From Pseudaminobacter soli (ex Zhang et al. 2022) (lineage in GTDB: Bacteria; Pseudomonadota; Alphaproteobacteria; Rhizobiales; Rhizobiaceae): a DNA stretch of 64,000 nucleotides. The notes below the pieces were generated by a model. The model ran no database searches. It worked only from the letters and a program-made list of their open reading frames with translations, and was not told the origin of the DNA. Of this stretch, positions 50,066 to 58,196 are shown piece by piece; positions within the stretch are counted from its first letter, which is position 1, and each line of letters starts with the position of its first letter. The stretch is taken from assembly GCF_014595955.1 (NCBI RefSeq), contig NZ_JABVCF010000014.1, positions 1 through 64,000 on the forward strand, in the 5' to 3' direction. A program made the translations under genes and the position numbers.

Positions 50066-50467
50066 TCAAGGGGCGTCGTTGCCGCTCTCTTCTCCGGCGC
50101 CCAGGTGTCTCGCTCGGCGCACGACGGAGTGTGGAGGAACCCTCGTGCTGCCCTCCGCGCGTTCGCGGTAGAGAGCAGCGCGGGCCAGCAGCATGAGCGT
50201 GACCGGCGTGGTGACCGTTATGAATACGCCGATCAGGACCTCATGCACGACTGGTCGGGATTCAAGCACGGAGAAAAAGATTATCGAAGCCAGCGCGATG
50301 GATCCCGTCCCCCAACTTGTCCCGAGAGTGGGCGCGTGCACGCGTTCGAAGAAAGTTCCAAAACGCAGAGTGCCGATCGCGCCGATCAGCGTAAGGGCCG
50401 CACCGATCAGCACAAGCACCGCGGTCGCAAGCGCCGCCCAGGTGGGCAAGGCCTCGACGTGCGTCAT
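50066..50467 (-). CDS. phaG: Monovalent cation/H+ antiporter subunit G
   Basis: A 133-residue MnhG/MrpG/PhaG subunit with three helices: VLVLIGAALTLIGAIGTLRF, then FFERVHAPTLGTSWGTGSIAL and a third helix TTPVTLMLLARAAL, the standard family pattern. A basic cytoplasmic tail follows. It is the last gene of the pha operon and overlaps phaF by ATGA. Confidence 0.92.
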   Translation of the reverse strand: MTHVEALPTWAALATAVLVLIGAALTLIGAIGTLRFGTFFERVHAPTLGTSWGTGSIALASIIFFSVLESRPVVHEVLIGVFITVTTPVTLMLLARAALYRERAEGSTRVPPHSVVRRARHLGAGEESGNDAP

Positions 50468-50745
50468 TCGATCACCTCTCCGCGCATGAGGAACTTCGAA
50501 AGTGCGACGCTCGAGACAAAACCGATGACTGCAATCACCAGGGCACCCTCGAAGTAGAGAGAGCTGCCAGTGCGGATGCCGAATGTGAGCACCAGCAACA
50601 TGGCGCTCACATACAAGGCATCAACGCAAAGGACACGATCCTGCGCGCGCGGTCCGCGGATGAGCCGATACGTATTGCACGCCATAGCGATCACCAGCAT
50701 GGCCTGCGCGATGCCGACGGACCAGACGAGAATGGCCTCGGTCAT
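50464..50745 (-). CDS. phaF: Monovalent cation/H+ antiporter subunit F
   Basis: A 93-residue MnhF/MrpF/PhaF subunit with three helices and the motif YRLIRGPRAQDRVLCVDAL. It starts at ATG 50745, overlapping the phaE stop by ATGA; the much longer frame upstream is overlap only. Confidence 0.92.
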   Translation of the reverse strand: MTEAILVWSVGIAQAMLVIAMACNTYRLIRGPRAQDRVLCVDALYVSAMLLVLTFGIRTGSSLYFEGALVIAVIGFVSSVALSKFLMRGEVIE

Positions 50746-51227
50746 TCGAATATCTCCATAAGCAGCGTCTCGTAGCGGTTCTTGATCAGGGCGATCCATT
50801 CCTCCTCGGAAACGAGGTCGAGCACATGGATCAACAGGATGTTGGAATCGGAATCGTACTCGATCCATGCGGTGCCTGGCGTGCTGGTGACGATGCAGGC
50901 CAGCACGGCCAGTCCGGTCTTGTCGCGTAGCTCCAGCGGAATGGCGACGAAGCCGGACACCCGATCGCACCGGCGGGGATTGAGGATGACGCTCGCAACG
51001 GCGATATTGGATCGCAGGATATCCAGCGTCACCACCGCGGTAAGGCGCGGGATGAGTTGCCAACGCCTCAGTCTTGGCTTGGATGGCTCGAGAGCCGCCA
51101 TGACGCGGGACGCGGCAACTGCGATGATCGTTCCCAGAAGGAGGTGACCGAGCGAGAACGAGTTGAGCAGCAGCCACATCAGGATGAGGCCGGCCGTCAG
51201 CAGCGGATAGGGCAGCACGCGGCTCAT
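50742..51227 (-). CDS. phaE: Monovalent cation/H+ antiporter subunit E
   Basis: A 161-residue MnhE/MrpE/PhaE subunit. Two N-terminal helices (LLTAGLILMWLLLNSFSLGH) are followed by DILRSNIAVASVILNP and the conserved cytoplasmic part TPGTAWIEYDSDSNILLIHV. Its ATG overlaps the phaD stop (ATGA). Subunit E is needed for assembly of the membrane complex. Confidence 0.92.
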   Translation of the reverse strand: MSRVLPYPLLTAGLILMWLLLNSFSLGHLLLGTIIAVAASRVMAALEPSKPRLRRWQLIPRLTAVVTLDILRSNIAVASVILNPRRCDRVSGFVAIPLELRDKTGLAVLACIVTSTPGTAWIEYDSDSNILLIHVLDLVSEEEWIALIKNRYETLLMEIFE

Positions 51228-52870
51228 CTCGGCACTGCCTCGGAGTTGCCCGGCGGCGCAACCGATTCCAGCACGCCTCCGATGTAGCTGGCGGGAATGT
51301 GCAGGGAGCGGGCGGCCGCGTCGGTGTAGTTAAGCACCCCTCCGCCCGCGAGAGTCAGGAAAAAGCAGAGCGCTATCAGCATGATGATGGGCGCCACCTC
51401 GACCACGAGGACGCGCGGAACGATAAGCTCGAGCGGCGCCCAGAAGGTACGGATGCCGGTGCGCATCATCGCTATCAGCGTAGCCAGGCCGGACAGGATC
51501 ACCAGCGCTACGAGTACCCACGTCCGGGCGGGGACCTCCATCGGACTTCCCAGCCCGTCCAGATTGATCATGGACGTCAGCATCGCGAACTTGCTTACGA
51601 AGCCCGATAGCGGAGGCAGCCCCGCCAGCAACAGCACGACGCACCCGTAGCAGATGCCGAGGACGGCCAGCGCGCCGGGCATGATCACACCCACCTCCGC
51701 GGGCTCGTCCTCCTCAAGATCGATCTCATCGCCATAAGCTTCCATGGTGACCGTGAGCAGGTCGGCTCCGGGCTCGCGGGCGCGCTCAACGAGTTCGATC
51801 AACATGAACAGAGCGGCGGTGCTCAGCGTCGAACTGACCAGATAGAACAGAGCTCCCGAGACAACCGAGGTGTCGCCCATGCCGACGGCTGCCAGCAGGG
51901 TTCCCGACGATACCAGGACGCTGTAACCGGCCAGCCGCCCCATCGCCTGCGAGGCGAGCACGCCGAATGACGCAAAAGCAACGGTCGCCATGCCGCCCGT
52001 GAGCAGAACCATGCCGCCGAAGCCCGTCAGTTCCCCTGCCTCGCTGCCGAAGAGGAGCAGCGACAGCCGGAGAAGCACGTAGAAGCCGATTTTGGTGAGC
52101 AGCACGAAAACCGCTGCGACCGGGGCCGCGGCTGCCATGTACGCGGACGGCAGCCAGAAGCACAGTGGCCACACGCCGGCCTTGACCAGGAAGGCCACAC
52201 CCAGGATCGCGGTTCCCGACGCCAGCAGCATCCGGTTATCGGGGGGTACGGTCGGCAGGCGCACCGCGAGATCGGCCATGTTGAGCGTGCCGGTCACCCC
52301 GTAGATCATGCTCACGCCGATGAGAAAGAGCAGAGAGGCAGCGAGATTGATCGCGATGTAGTGGAGGCCGGACCGGACCCGAAACATGCCGGATCCATGC
52401 AGCAGCAGCCCGTAGGATGCCGCCAGCGTGACTTCGAAGAAAACGAAGAGGTTGAACAGGTCTCCCGTCAGGAAGGCTCCTCCGAGCCCCATCAGGAGAA
52501 ACTGAAAAAGCGTGTGGAAATGCGGTCCCGCCTTGTGCCAGCGCGCCAGCGAAAAACCGAGCGAGGCAATCGCCAGCACGGAGGTGAGCACCAGCATCAG
52601 CGCCGCCAGGCGATCGAGCACCAGGACGATCGCGAATGGCGCCGGCCAACTTCCGATCGCATAGGACCAGGAGAGCGCGTCGTTCCCGACCGGCGTGCCA
52701 TCTGCGATGCGCATTAGCGCCAGGGTGGCGGCGAAAAGCAGCAGGGTCGACGTCATGCTGATCAGCGCCTTCAGCCCATGGCGCACTTCGTCGATCAGCA
52801 GGAGCGCCGCTCCAGTCACGAGCGGCAGCAGGATTGGAACGATGATGAGGTGCCGAGCCCAATCCATCAT
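51224..52870 (-). CDS. phaD: Monovalent cation/H+ antiporter subunit D
   Basis: A 548-residue polytopic subunit of the NuoM/NuoN/MrpD proton-pump family with about 14 helices. Family motifs include GLGGAFLTGDLFNLFVFFEV, KAGVWPLCFWLPSAYMAA with its key lysine, and GLPPLSGFVSKFAML. It translocates protons together with subunit A. Starts ATG-ATG at 52870, overlapping phaC. Confidence 0.93.
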   Translation of the reverse strand: MMDWARHLIIVPILLPLVTGAALLLIDEVRHGLKALISMTSTLLLFAATLALMRIADGTPVGNDALSWSYAIGSWPAPFAIVLVLDRLAALMLVLTSVLAIASLGFSLARWHKAGPHFHTLFQFLLMGLGGAFLTGDLFNLFVFFEVTLAASYGLLLHGSGMFRVRSGLHYIAINLAASLLFLIGVSMIYGVTGTLNMADLAVRLPTVPPDNRMLLASGTAILGVAFLVKAGVWPLCFWLPSAYMAAAAPVAAVFVLLTKIGFYVLLRLSLLLFGSEAGELTGFGGMVLLTGGMATVAFASFGVLASQAMGRLAGYSVLVSSGTLLAAVGMGDTSVVSGALFYLVSSTLSTAALFMLIELVERAREPGADLLTVTMEAYGDEIDLEEDEPAEVGVIMPGALAVLGICYGCVVLLLAGLPPLSGFVSKFAMLTSMINLDGLGSPMEVPARTWVLVALVILSGLATLIAMMRTGIRTFWAPLELIVPRVLVVEVAPIIMLIALCFFLTLAGGGVLNYTDAAARSLHIPASYIGGVLESVAPPGNSEAVPR

Positions 52871-53205
52871 CGCGACTCCCGTCCGTCGACGTGGTCGCTG
52901 CCGGTCAGCCCGCGCGCGGCGAGCAGAACCACCAGGAAAAGCGCGGTCGTCGCGAAGCCGATCACGATGGCGGTCAGGACGAGCGCCTGCGGAACCGGGT
53001 CTGTATAACCAGCCTCGAGCGCGCCTTCCGCCCCCAGCACGGGCGCGGCGCCGACGCGAAGGCGGCCCATGCTGAAGATGAACAGGTTGACCGCATAGGA
53101 AAGCAGCGAGAGCCCGATGATCACCTGGTAGGTGCGCGGACGCAGGAGCAGCCAGACGCCAGACCCGGTAAGAACGCCGATGGCAATGGAGAGGGTAAGT
53201 TCCAT
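52867..53205 (-). CDS. phaC: Monovalent cation/H+ antiporter subunit C
   Basis: A 112-residue MnhC/MrpC/NuoK-like subunit: GVLTGSGVWLLLRPRTYQVI, GLSLLSYAVNLFIFSMGRL and DPVPQALVLTAIVIGFATTA are family hallmarks. ATG 53205 shares a base with the phaAB stop (TGATG). Confidence 0.93.
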   Translation of the reverse strand: MELTLSIAIGVLTGSGVWLLLRPRTYQVIIGLSLLSYAVNLFIFSMGRLRVGAAPVLGAEGALEAGYTDPVPQALVLTAIVIGFATTALFLVVLLAARGLTGSDHVDGRESR

Positions 53206-56099
53206 CACTGGCGCTCCTCGATGCGGGCGGCGCGCGGCCTGCGGATCGATTGGTGAGCGATAGCGATCAGCATGAGCACCGTGGCGCCGACCACGAGCGT
53301 GAACACGCCGAGATCGAACATGGCCGCGCTCGCCAGCGGCACCTTCCCCACGAAAGGCAGGTCCGCGTAGCGGAAGTAGGACGTCAGGAACGCATCCCCG
53401 AGCAGCAGTGAGGCGAGGCCCGTGAGGGCTGCCAACAGAAGGCCGCCGCCAATCCAGACGACCGGAAGGATCCGCAGCCTGCTCTCGATCCAGATGGTCC
53501 CCGCCGCCATGTACTGGAGGATGAAGCCCGCGGCCATTGCCACACCGGCGGCAAATCCTCCGCCCGGCGCATCGTGGCCGCGCAGCAGGAGATAAGCGGC
53601 GAGGACGATGGTCACCGGAAACATCCATTGCATGATCACCGACGGCACGAAAAGATAGTCCGCCTCGGTCGCTCCGGGCTTCCGGTCTGGCTCAGCTTCG
53701 TCGAAGGAGCGCTGGATCAGTTGCTGCTCCGGCAACTCGATGCTGTCCGGAGCCGGGCGGAACCGACGCAGCAGGGCAAAGACCGTCACGGCCACGATGC
53801 CGAGCACGGTAATCTCACCCAGCGTATCGAAGCCGCGGAAGTCGACGAGGATCACGTTGACCACATTGCGTCCGCCACCTTCGCTGTATGCCTTCTCGAC
53901 GAAGAAGTCGGCGATGGACTCGGGCGGCGTGCGCGTCATGATTGCATAGGCCACTGCCGACATGCCCAATCCTGCGACGACGGAGAGCGAGAGGTCGCGC
54001 CAGCGGCGAAGCCGTGCAAGCATCCCGCTCGGCTCGGCCAAGTCTTGAGAGCGCTTGGGCAGCCACCGCAGTCCGAGCAGGATGAGCACCGTGGTCACGA
54101 TCTCGACGACGAGTTGGGTCGCCGCGAGATCCGGAGCCGATAGCCAGACGAAAGTCACGCAGGTCACAAGACCCGTACCGCCCAACAGAACCAGCGCCGC
54201 GAGACGATGGAACTTCGCCTGATGGGCCGCCGCGACCGCGCAGGCCATGCCGACGGCCCACAGCCCCGCAAAGGCGAAATCCGTTGTCCCAGCCGCGATC
54301 TGTCCGAAGCCTAGGCCCGAAAGGAACAAGGGGACTGCGGCCGCGGCGATCGCCGCCGCCACAAGCAGACGCAGTTGAGGCTGCAGGCGTCGCGTGCCGG
54401 CTATTTCCTCGATAAGGCGCGCCCCTCGCCATGAAATCGCGACCATCACTCGCTCGAAGATGCGATAGCCGTCGATCCGCCCGATCAGCCACGGTCTGTC
54501 GGCGTGCTCGAGGTAGTTCCCCGCGACCAGATAGAGCAAAGCGCCGCCAATCAGCGCGACGAAGCTCATAGCAAGCGGAACCGTGAAGCCGTGCCAGAGA
54601 GCCAGGCTGTATTCGGGTGTTTCGGCGCCGAGCACCGACGACACAGCAACATGCAGGAAGGGGCCAATGGTCAGACCCGGGACGATCCCGACCACCAGGC
54701 AGGCGATCACGAGGAACATGACCGGGAAGCGCATCCAGAAGGGCGGCTCATGCGGCTCGCGGGGAAAGCTTTCGGGCGGCGCACCGAGGAAGATCGAATG
54801 GATAAGCCGCATGGAATAGGTGACGGCTAGCGCGCTGCCGAGCACCGCCGCATAGGGAGCCACCCTGTCCACCCACGAGTCGGCATGCGTCGCCACGGCC
54901 TCCGCAAAGAACATCTCCTTCGACAGGAAGCCGTTGAGAAGCGGAACGCCCGCCATGGCCGCGCTGGCCACCGTCGCCAGCGTCCCGGTTATCGGCATGT
55001 AGCGAAAGAGGCCGCTGAGCCGCCGCAAATCCCGCGTTCCTGTCTCATGGTCTATGATACCCGCCGCCATGAACAGCGATGCTTTGAAGGTGGCGTGGTT
55101 GAGCATGTGGAATATGGCCGCGACCAGGCCGAGCGGACTGCCGAGGCTGAGCAGCAGCGTGATCAATCCGAGATGGCTGATCGTGGAATAGGCGAGCAGG
55201 CCCTTGAGGTCCTGCTGGAACATGGCGAGGTAGGCGCCGAGCACCAGCGACGCCATGCCCGCAAGCCCGACGATGGTGAACCACTCAGGCGTACCGGAAA
55301 GCACTGGCCATAGCCGGGCCATCAGGAACACGCCGACCTTCACCATGGTCGCCGAATGTAGATATGCCGAGACCGGCGTCGGCGCAGCCATCGCGTTGGG
55401 CAGCCAGAAGTGGAACGGGAACTGCGCGCTTTTGGTGAAGGCGCCGAGCAGGATCAGCAGAAGCGTCGGTACATACAGTTCATGGGCTCGTATGGCCTCG
55501 CCTGACCGGAGCACGACGTCGAGGTCATAGCTGCCGACGATATGCCCGATGAGGAGCACGCCTCCAAGCAGCGCGAGACCGCCCATGGCCGTTACGGTAA
55601 GTGCCATTCTGGCGCCGTCGCGCGCGGCGGGGTTCTGATGCCAATAGCCGATCAGCAGGAAGGAAAAGATGCTGGTCAGTTCCCAGAACACAACCAGGAG
55701 GATCAGGTTGCCCGAGAGGACGACTCCGAGCATCGATCCCATGAACGCCAGGAAGAAGAGATAGAAGCGGCGGACCGGATCTTCGGGCGAGATGTAGTAG
55801 CGGGTGTAGATGACGACCAGGAACCCGATGCCGCTGACCAGAAGGGCAAAGATCCAGGCGAAACCGTCCATCCTCAGGGTGAAGTCGAGGCCGAGAGAAG
55901 GAATCCATTCGATCCGGTGCCGGACGCTTCCCCCGTCCCTTACCGAGGGATAGAGGATGATGGTCAAGACCAGGCAGGCAAGCGTCGTGCTCCCTGCGAG
56001 CCAGGTGGCGACGGTGCGCGAATCGGATCGAAGCATGACAGCCACGAGGCCTGCCATGAACGGGAGTGCGAGGATCAAGAGTAGCGGTGAAAGCCCCAT
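53205..56099 (-). CDS. phaAB: Monovalent cation/H+ antiporter fused subunits A and B
   Basis: A 964-residue fusion typical of rhizobial PhaA (PhaAB). The N-terminal 600 residues are a NuoL/MrpA-like proton channel (WELTSIFSFLLIGYWHQNPA, AQFPFHFWLPNAMAAPTPVS, HATFKASLFMAAGIIDHETG). These are followed by the MrpA tail and then an MrpB domain (SVIMQWMFPVTIVLAAYLLL, GHDAPGGGFAAGVAMAAGFI). The seven-subunit complex exports K+ or Na+ for protons and gives alkali and salt tolerance; in Sinorhizobium the homologue is needed for K+ homeostasis and nodule invasion. AAGGAG overlaps a double ATG at 56102 and 56099; I take 56099. It opens the operon phaABCDEFG. Confidence 0.93.
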   Translation of the reverse strand: MGLSPLLLILALPFMAGLVAVMLRSDSRTVATWLAGSTTLACLVLTIILYPSVRDGGSVRHRIEWIPSLGLDFTLRMDGFAWIFALLVSGIGFLVVIYTRYYISPEDPVRRFYLFFLAFMGSMLGVVLSGNLILLVVFWELTSIFSFLLIGYWHQNPAARDGARMALTVTAMGGLALLGGVLLIGHIVGSYDLDVVLRSGEAIRAHELYVPTLLLILLGAFTKSAQFPFHFWLPNAMAAPTPVSAYLHSATMVKVGVFLMARLWPVLSGTPEWFTIVGLAGMASLVLGAYLAMFQQDLKGLLAYSTISHLGLITLLLSLGSPLGLVAAIFHMLNHATFKASLFMAAGIIDHETGTRDLRRLSGLFRYMPITGTLATVASAAMAGVPLLNGFLSKEMFFAEAVATHADSWVDRVAPYAAVLGSALAVTYSMRLIHSIFLGAPPESFPREPHEPPFWMRFPVMFLVIACLVVGIVPGLTIGPFLHVAVSSVLGAETPEYSLALWHGFTVPLAMSFVALIGGALLYLVAGNYLEHADRPWLIGRIDGYRIFERVMVAISWRGARLIEEIAGTRRLQPQLRLLVAAAIAAAAVPLFLSGLGFGQIAAGTTDFAFAGLWAVGMACAVAAAHQAKFHRLAALVLLGGTGLVTCVTFVWLSAPDLAATQLVVEIVTTVLILLGLRWLPKRSQDLAEPSGMLARLRRWRDLSLSVVAGLGMSAVAYAIMTRTPPESIADFFVEKAYSEGGGRNVVNVILVDFRGFDTLGEITVLGIVAVTVFALLRRFRPAPDSIELPEQQLIQRSFDEAEPDRKPGATEADYLFVPSVIMQWMFPVTIVLAAYLLLRGHDAPGGGFAAGVAMAAGFILQYMAAGTIWIESRLRILPVVWIGGGLLLAALTGLASLLLGDAFLTSYFRYADLPFVGKVPLASAAMFDLGVFTLVVGATVLMLIAIAHQSIRRPRAARIEERQ

Positions 56100-56551
56100 C
56101 ATTCTCCTTGCATCTGCGATTCGCCCATACCGTTCCTTAAGCTGCCGTATCGATTCCGCCAGACGGGGGAAACAAAAAATGCCTGTCAATACGTTGGTTG
56201 ACGCGAGAATCTCGCGCGACGCAACGCCCCACCCCCTCGACCTTTGCTCTGCGCTCGACGGCGAGAACTGACCGGTATTAGCCCGGAAACTCGTCTGCTG
56301 CGCCGGCTGACACGCTGGAACGCACGCGTCGCACAGCGAGTTGGAACGGTGCCAAGGCGGAGATGCCTGGCCGGAGGAGACGCGCAGCCGGAGAGAGCCG
56401 GCCACTGCCGAACGTGGTGGCGCCGATCACATCCAGCGGTCTGTTCCTGCTGGAATGTGTCGACGATCACCCTGGCAATGCAGTGCGCCGAGGAGACAGC
56501 AGCCTCGGCACCAGTCTCATCGCAAATGTGGAACTACGACCCCAGTTCCGA
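56100..56551. other. Upstream region of the pha operon
   Basis: These 452 bases hold the promoter region of phaAB and then sequence up to the 3' end of the glutamine-synthetase-family gene. Short frames here have random composition. Apart from the palindrome and TTGACA near 56184-56216, nothing distinctive is seen. Confidence 0.5.
56202..56216. promoter_or_regulatory. Palindrome next to a -35-like hexamer upstream of phaAB
   Basis: CGCGAGA (56202-56208), one base, then TCTCGCG (56210-56216) is a perfect inverted repeat. On the minus strand it is followed 12 bases later by TTGACA (56189-56184), about 90 bp before the phaAB start. No good -10 is visible. It may be an operator for ion- or pH-dependent control. 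Confidence 0.4.
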
Positions 56552-57910
56552 CTAGACGATCTCCAGGTAGGCAGCGAACTCGTAGTCGGTGACCTGCTCG
56601 GTAAAGCCGGCGATCTCCTGCCTCTTGCAGGCGACCATCATCTCGATCAACTGCCGGTCAAAGATCTGATCCGTGCTGGTACCTCTAGCGAATGCATCGA
56701 CCGCCTGGCCCCACTCCGCAGGTATGCGGGACAGAGTCAGGTTGCTGTAGGCATCCCCGCTCACCGGATCCGGGGGCGTCCACTCGCCGCGTATACCGAG
56801 CAGCGCGCCGCCCAATATGGCCGCCAGAACGAGATAGGGATTGGCGTCCGCGCCGGCGACCCGGTGTTCGATGCGCCGCGCTGCCGGGCTGCCGCCGGGA
56901 ATGCGAATGGCCGCGGTCCGGTTCTCGTAACCCCAGGCAACCGACACCGGAGCGTGGGTGCGCGGCCGCAGCCGCCTGTAGGAATTGTAGTGCGGCGCGA
57001 ACACCAAGGTCATCTCGGCCATGCTGCGCAGCAGCCCTGCCACGGCGTTTCGCATCACCGGCGATCCCTGATCGCTGCCGTCGTCGAAGACGTTGCGACC
57101 TTCCTTGTCGACGAGGCTGAAATGGACATGCATGCCGCTGCCGGAACGCGTGCCGTACGGCTTGGACATGAAGGTTGCGGCAAGGTTGTGCCTGCGCGCC
57201 ACTCCCTTGACGATACGCTTGAGAAATATCGCGTCATCGGCGGCGGCGAGCGCATCGTCACGATGCAATAGATTGATTTCGAACTGGCCGATCCCGTTTT
57301 CCGCCACAGCAGCGTCGGCAGGCACGCCCTGGCGTTCGCATTCCGTGTAGATGTCGGAGAAGAAGTCGCCGAAATCGTTGAGTTCATCGATCGACAGGAT
57401 GGCGTCCGAATCGAGACGCTTCATGGTGTAGGGAGAGATCGGCGGCAGCGCGCTGTCGGATTCCGGGTCCACCAGGTAGAATTCGAGCTCGGTGGCGACG
57501 ACCGGCTTGAGACCGAGCTTTTCGTACTCCCTCACGACAGCCGCCAGCGCCTGCCGGGGATCCGCCAGGAATGGCGTGCCGTCCTCATGAAACATCCAGA
57601 GCGGCACCAGGGTGCTCGGCCTCGACGTCCAGTTGATCGGGATCGGGCCTCTACCGGTGACGTTGCAGATCCCGTCTCGGTCGCCAATGGAATAGATGTT
57701 CTGGCCGGTGGCTATATCCTCGCCCCAGATGTCGACCCCGACGATCGACAGAGGCATGCGGACATTCCCCGATAGTACTTTTTCGGTCCGTTCCAGCGGA
57801 AGCCGCTTGCCGCGCAGAATACCGTTCAGGTCACATATTACCGCCTGTATACTCTCCGGTTCTTCCGCCAGGCGTGGGCTGACCGTGTCTCGCGAACTGG
57901 ACTGTAAAAT
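56552..57910 (-). CDS. Glutamine-synthetase-family enzyme (PuuA-like), apparent ATT start
   Basis: A ligase of the GlnA superfamily near gamma-glutamylputrescine synthetase. Motifs are VATELEFYLVDPESD, AENGIGQFEINLLH, SGSGMHVHFSLVD, YENRTAAIRIPGGSPAA and GADANPYLVLAAILGG. The first ATG (57757) would cut into the N-terminal domain: conserved sequence upstream is in frame (SIQAVICDLNGILRGKRLPL). No ATG, GTG or TTG occurs between the upstream TGA (57923-57925) and that point. An ATT at 57910 stands six bases after AGGAG and gives 452 residues, the usual length; a CTG at 57871 is the alternative. The enzyme ligates glutamate to an amine using ATP. It lies downstream of the betaine-type importer. 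Confidence 0.75.
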   Translation of the reverse strand: MLQSSSRDTVSPRLAEEPESIQAVICDLNGILRGKRLPLERTEKVLSGNVRMPLSIVGVDIWGEDIATGQNIYSIGDRDGICNVTGRGPIPINWTSRPSTLVPLWMFHEDGTPFLADPRQALAAVVREYEKLGLKPVVATELEFYLVDPESDSALPPISPYTMKRLDSDAILSIDELNDFGDFFSDIYTECERQGVPADAAVAENGIGQFEINLLHRDDALAAADDAIFLKRIVKGVARRHNLAATFMSKPYGTRSGSGMHVHFSLVDKEGRNVFDDGSDQGSPVMRNAVAGLLRSMAEMTLVFAPHYNSYRRLRPRTHAPVSVAWGYENRTAAIRIPGGSPAARRIEHRVAGADANPYLVLAAILGGALLGIRGEWTPPDPVSGDAYSNLTLSRIPAEWGQAVDAFARGTSTDQIFDRQLIEMMVACKRQEIAGFTEQVTDYEFAAYLEIV

Positions 57911-58196
57911 TTGCCTCTCCTGTCACAGTTGATCCTCTTCTAAATTGATCAGCTTCAGGAGGAGATGGCAACAGCCGGACCGCTCGCGTCGCCGTGGCTG
58001 GGCTTCCGGATACCGCCTGCGGATCGAAGAACCCGCTAGGATTGGAAGCAGTTGCTGGAGGAGGAGCAGCCCCGCCCGTCTATTTACCCTGCGAAAGGCC
58101 GCGGGAAGAGGAACTCCCCATCCCCTTTAGGAGGCATGCCAGGCGCGGCATGTCGCCAGGGGGCCGCGAGTGCCGCGGCATCCCCCAGCGAAGCGT

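Noticed and set aside
58000-58196. Possible structured RNA between the betaine permease and the glutamine-synthetase-family gene
   Set aside because: I looked for riboswitch-like conserved cores on the minus strand and saw only general GC-rich complementarity.
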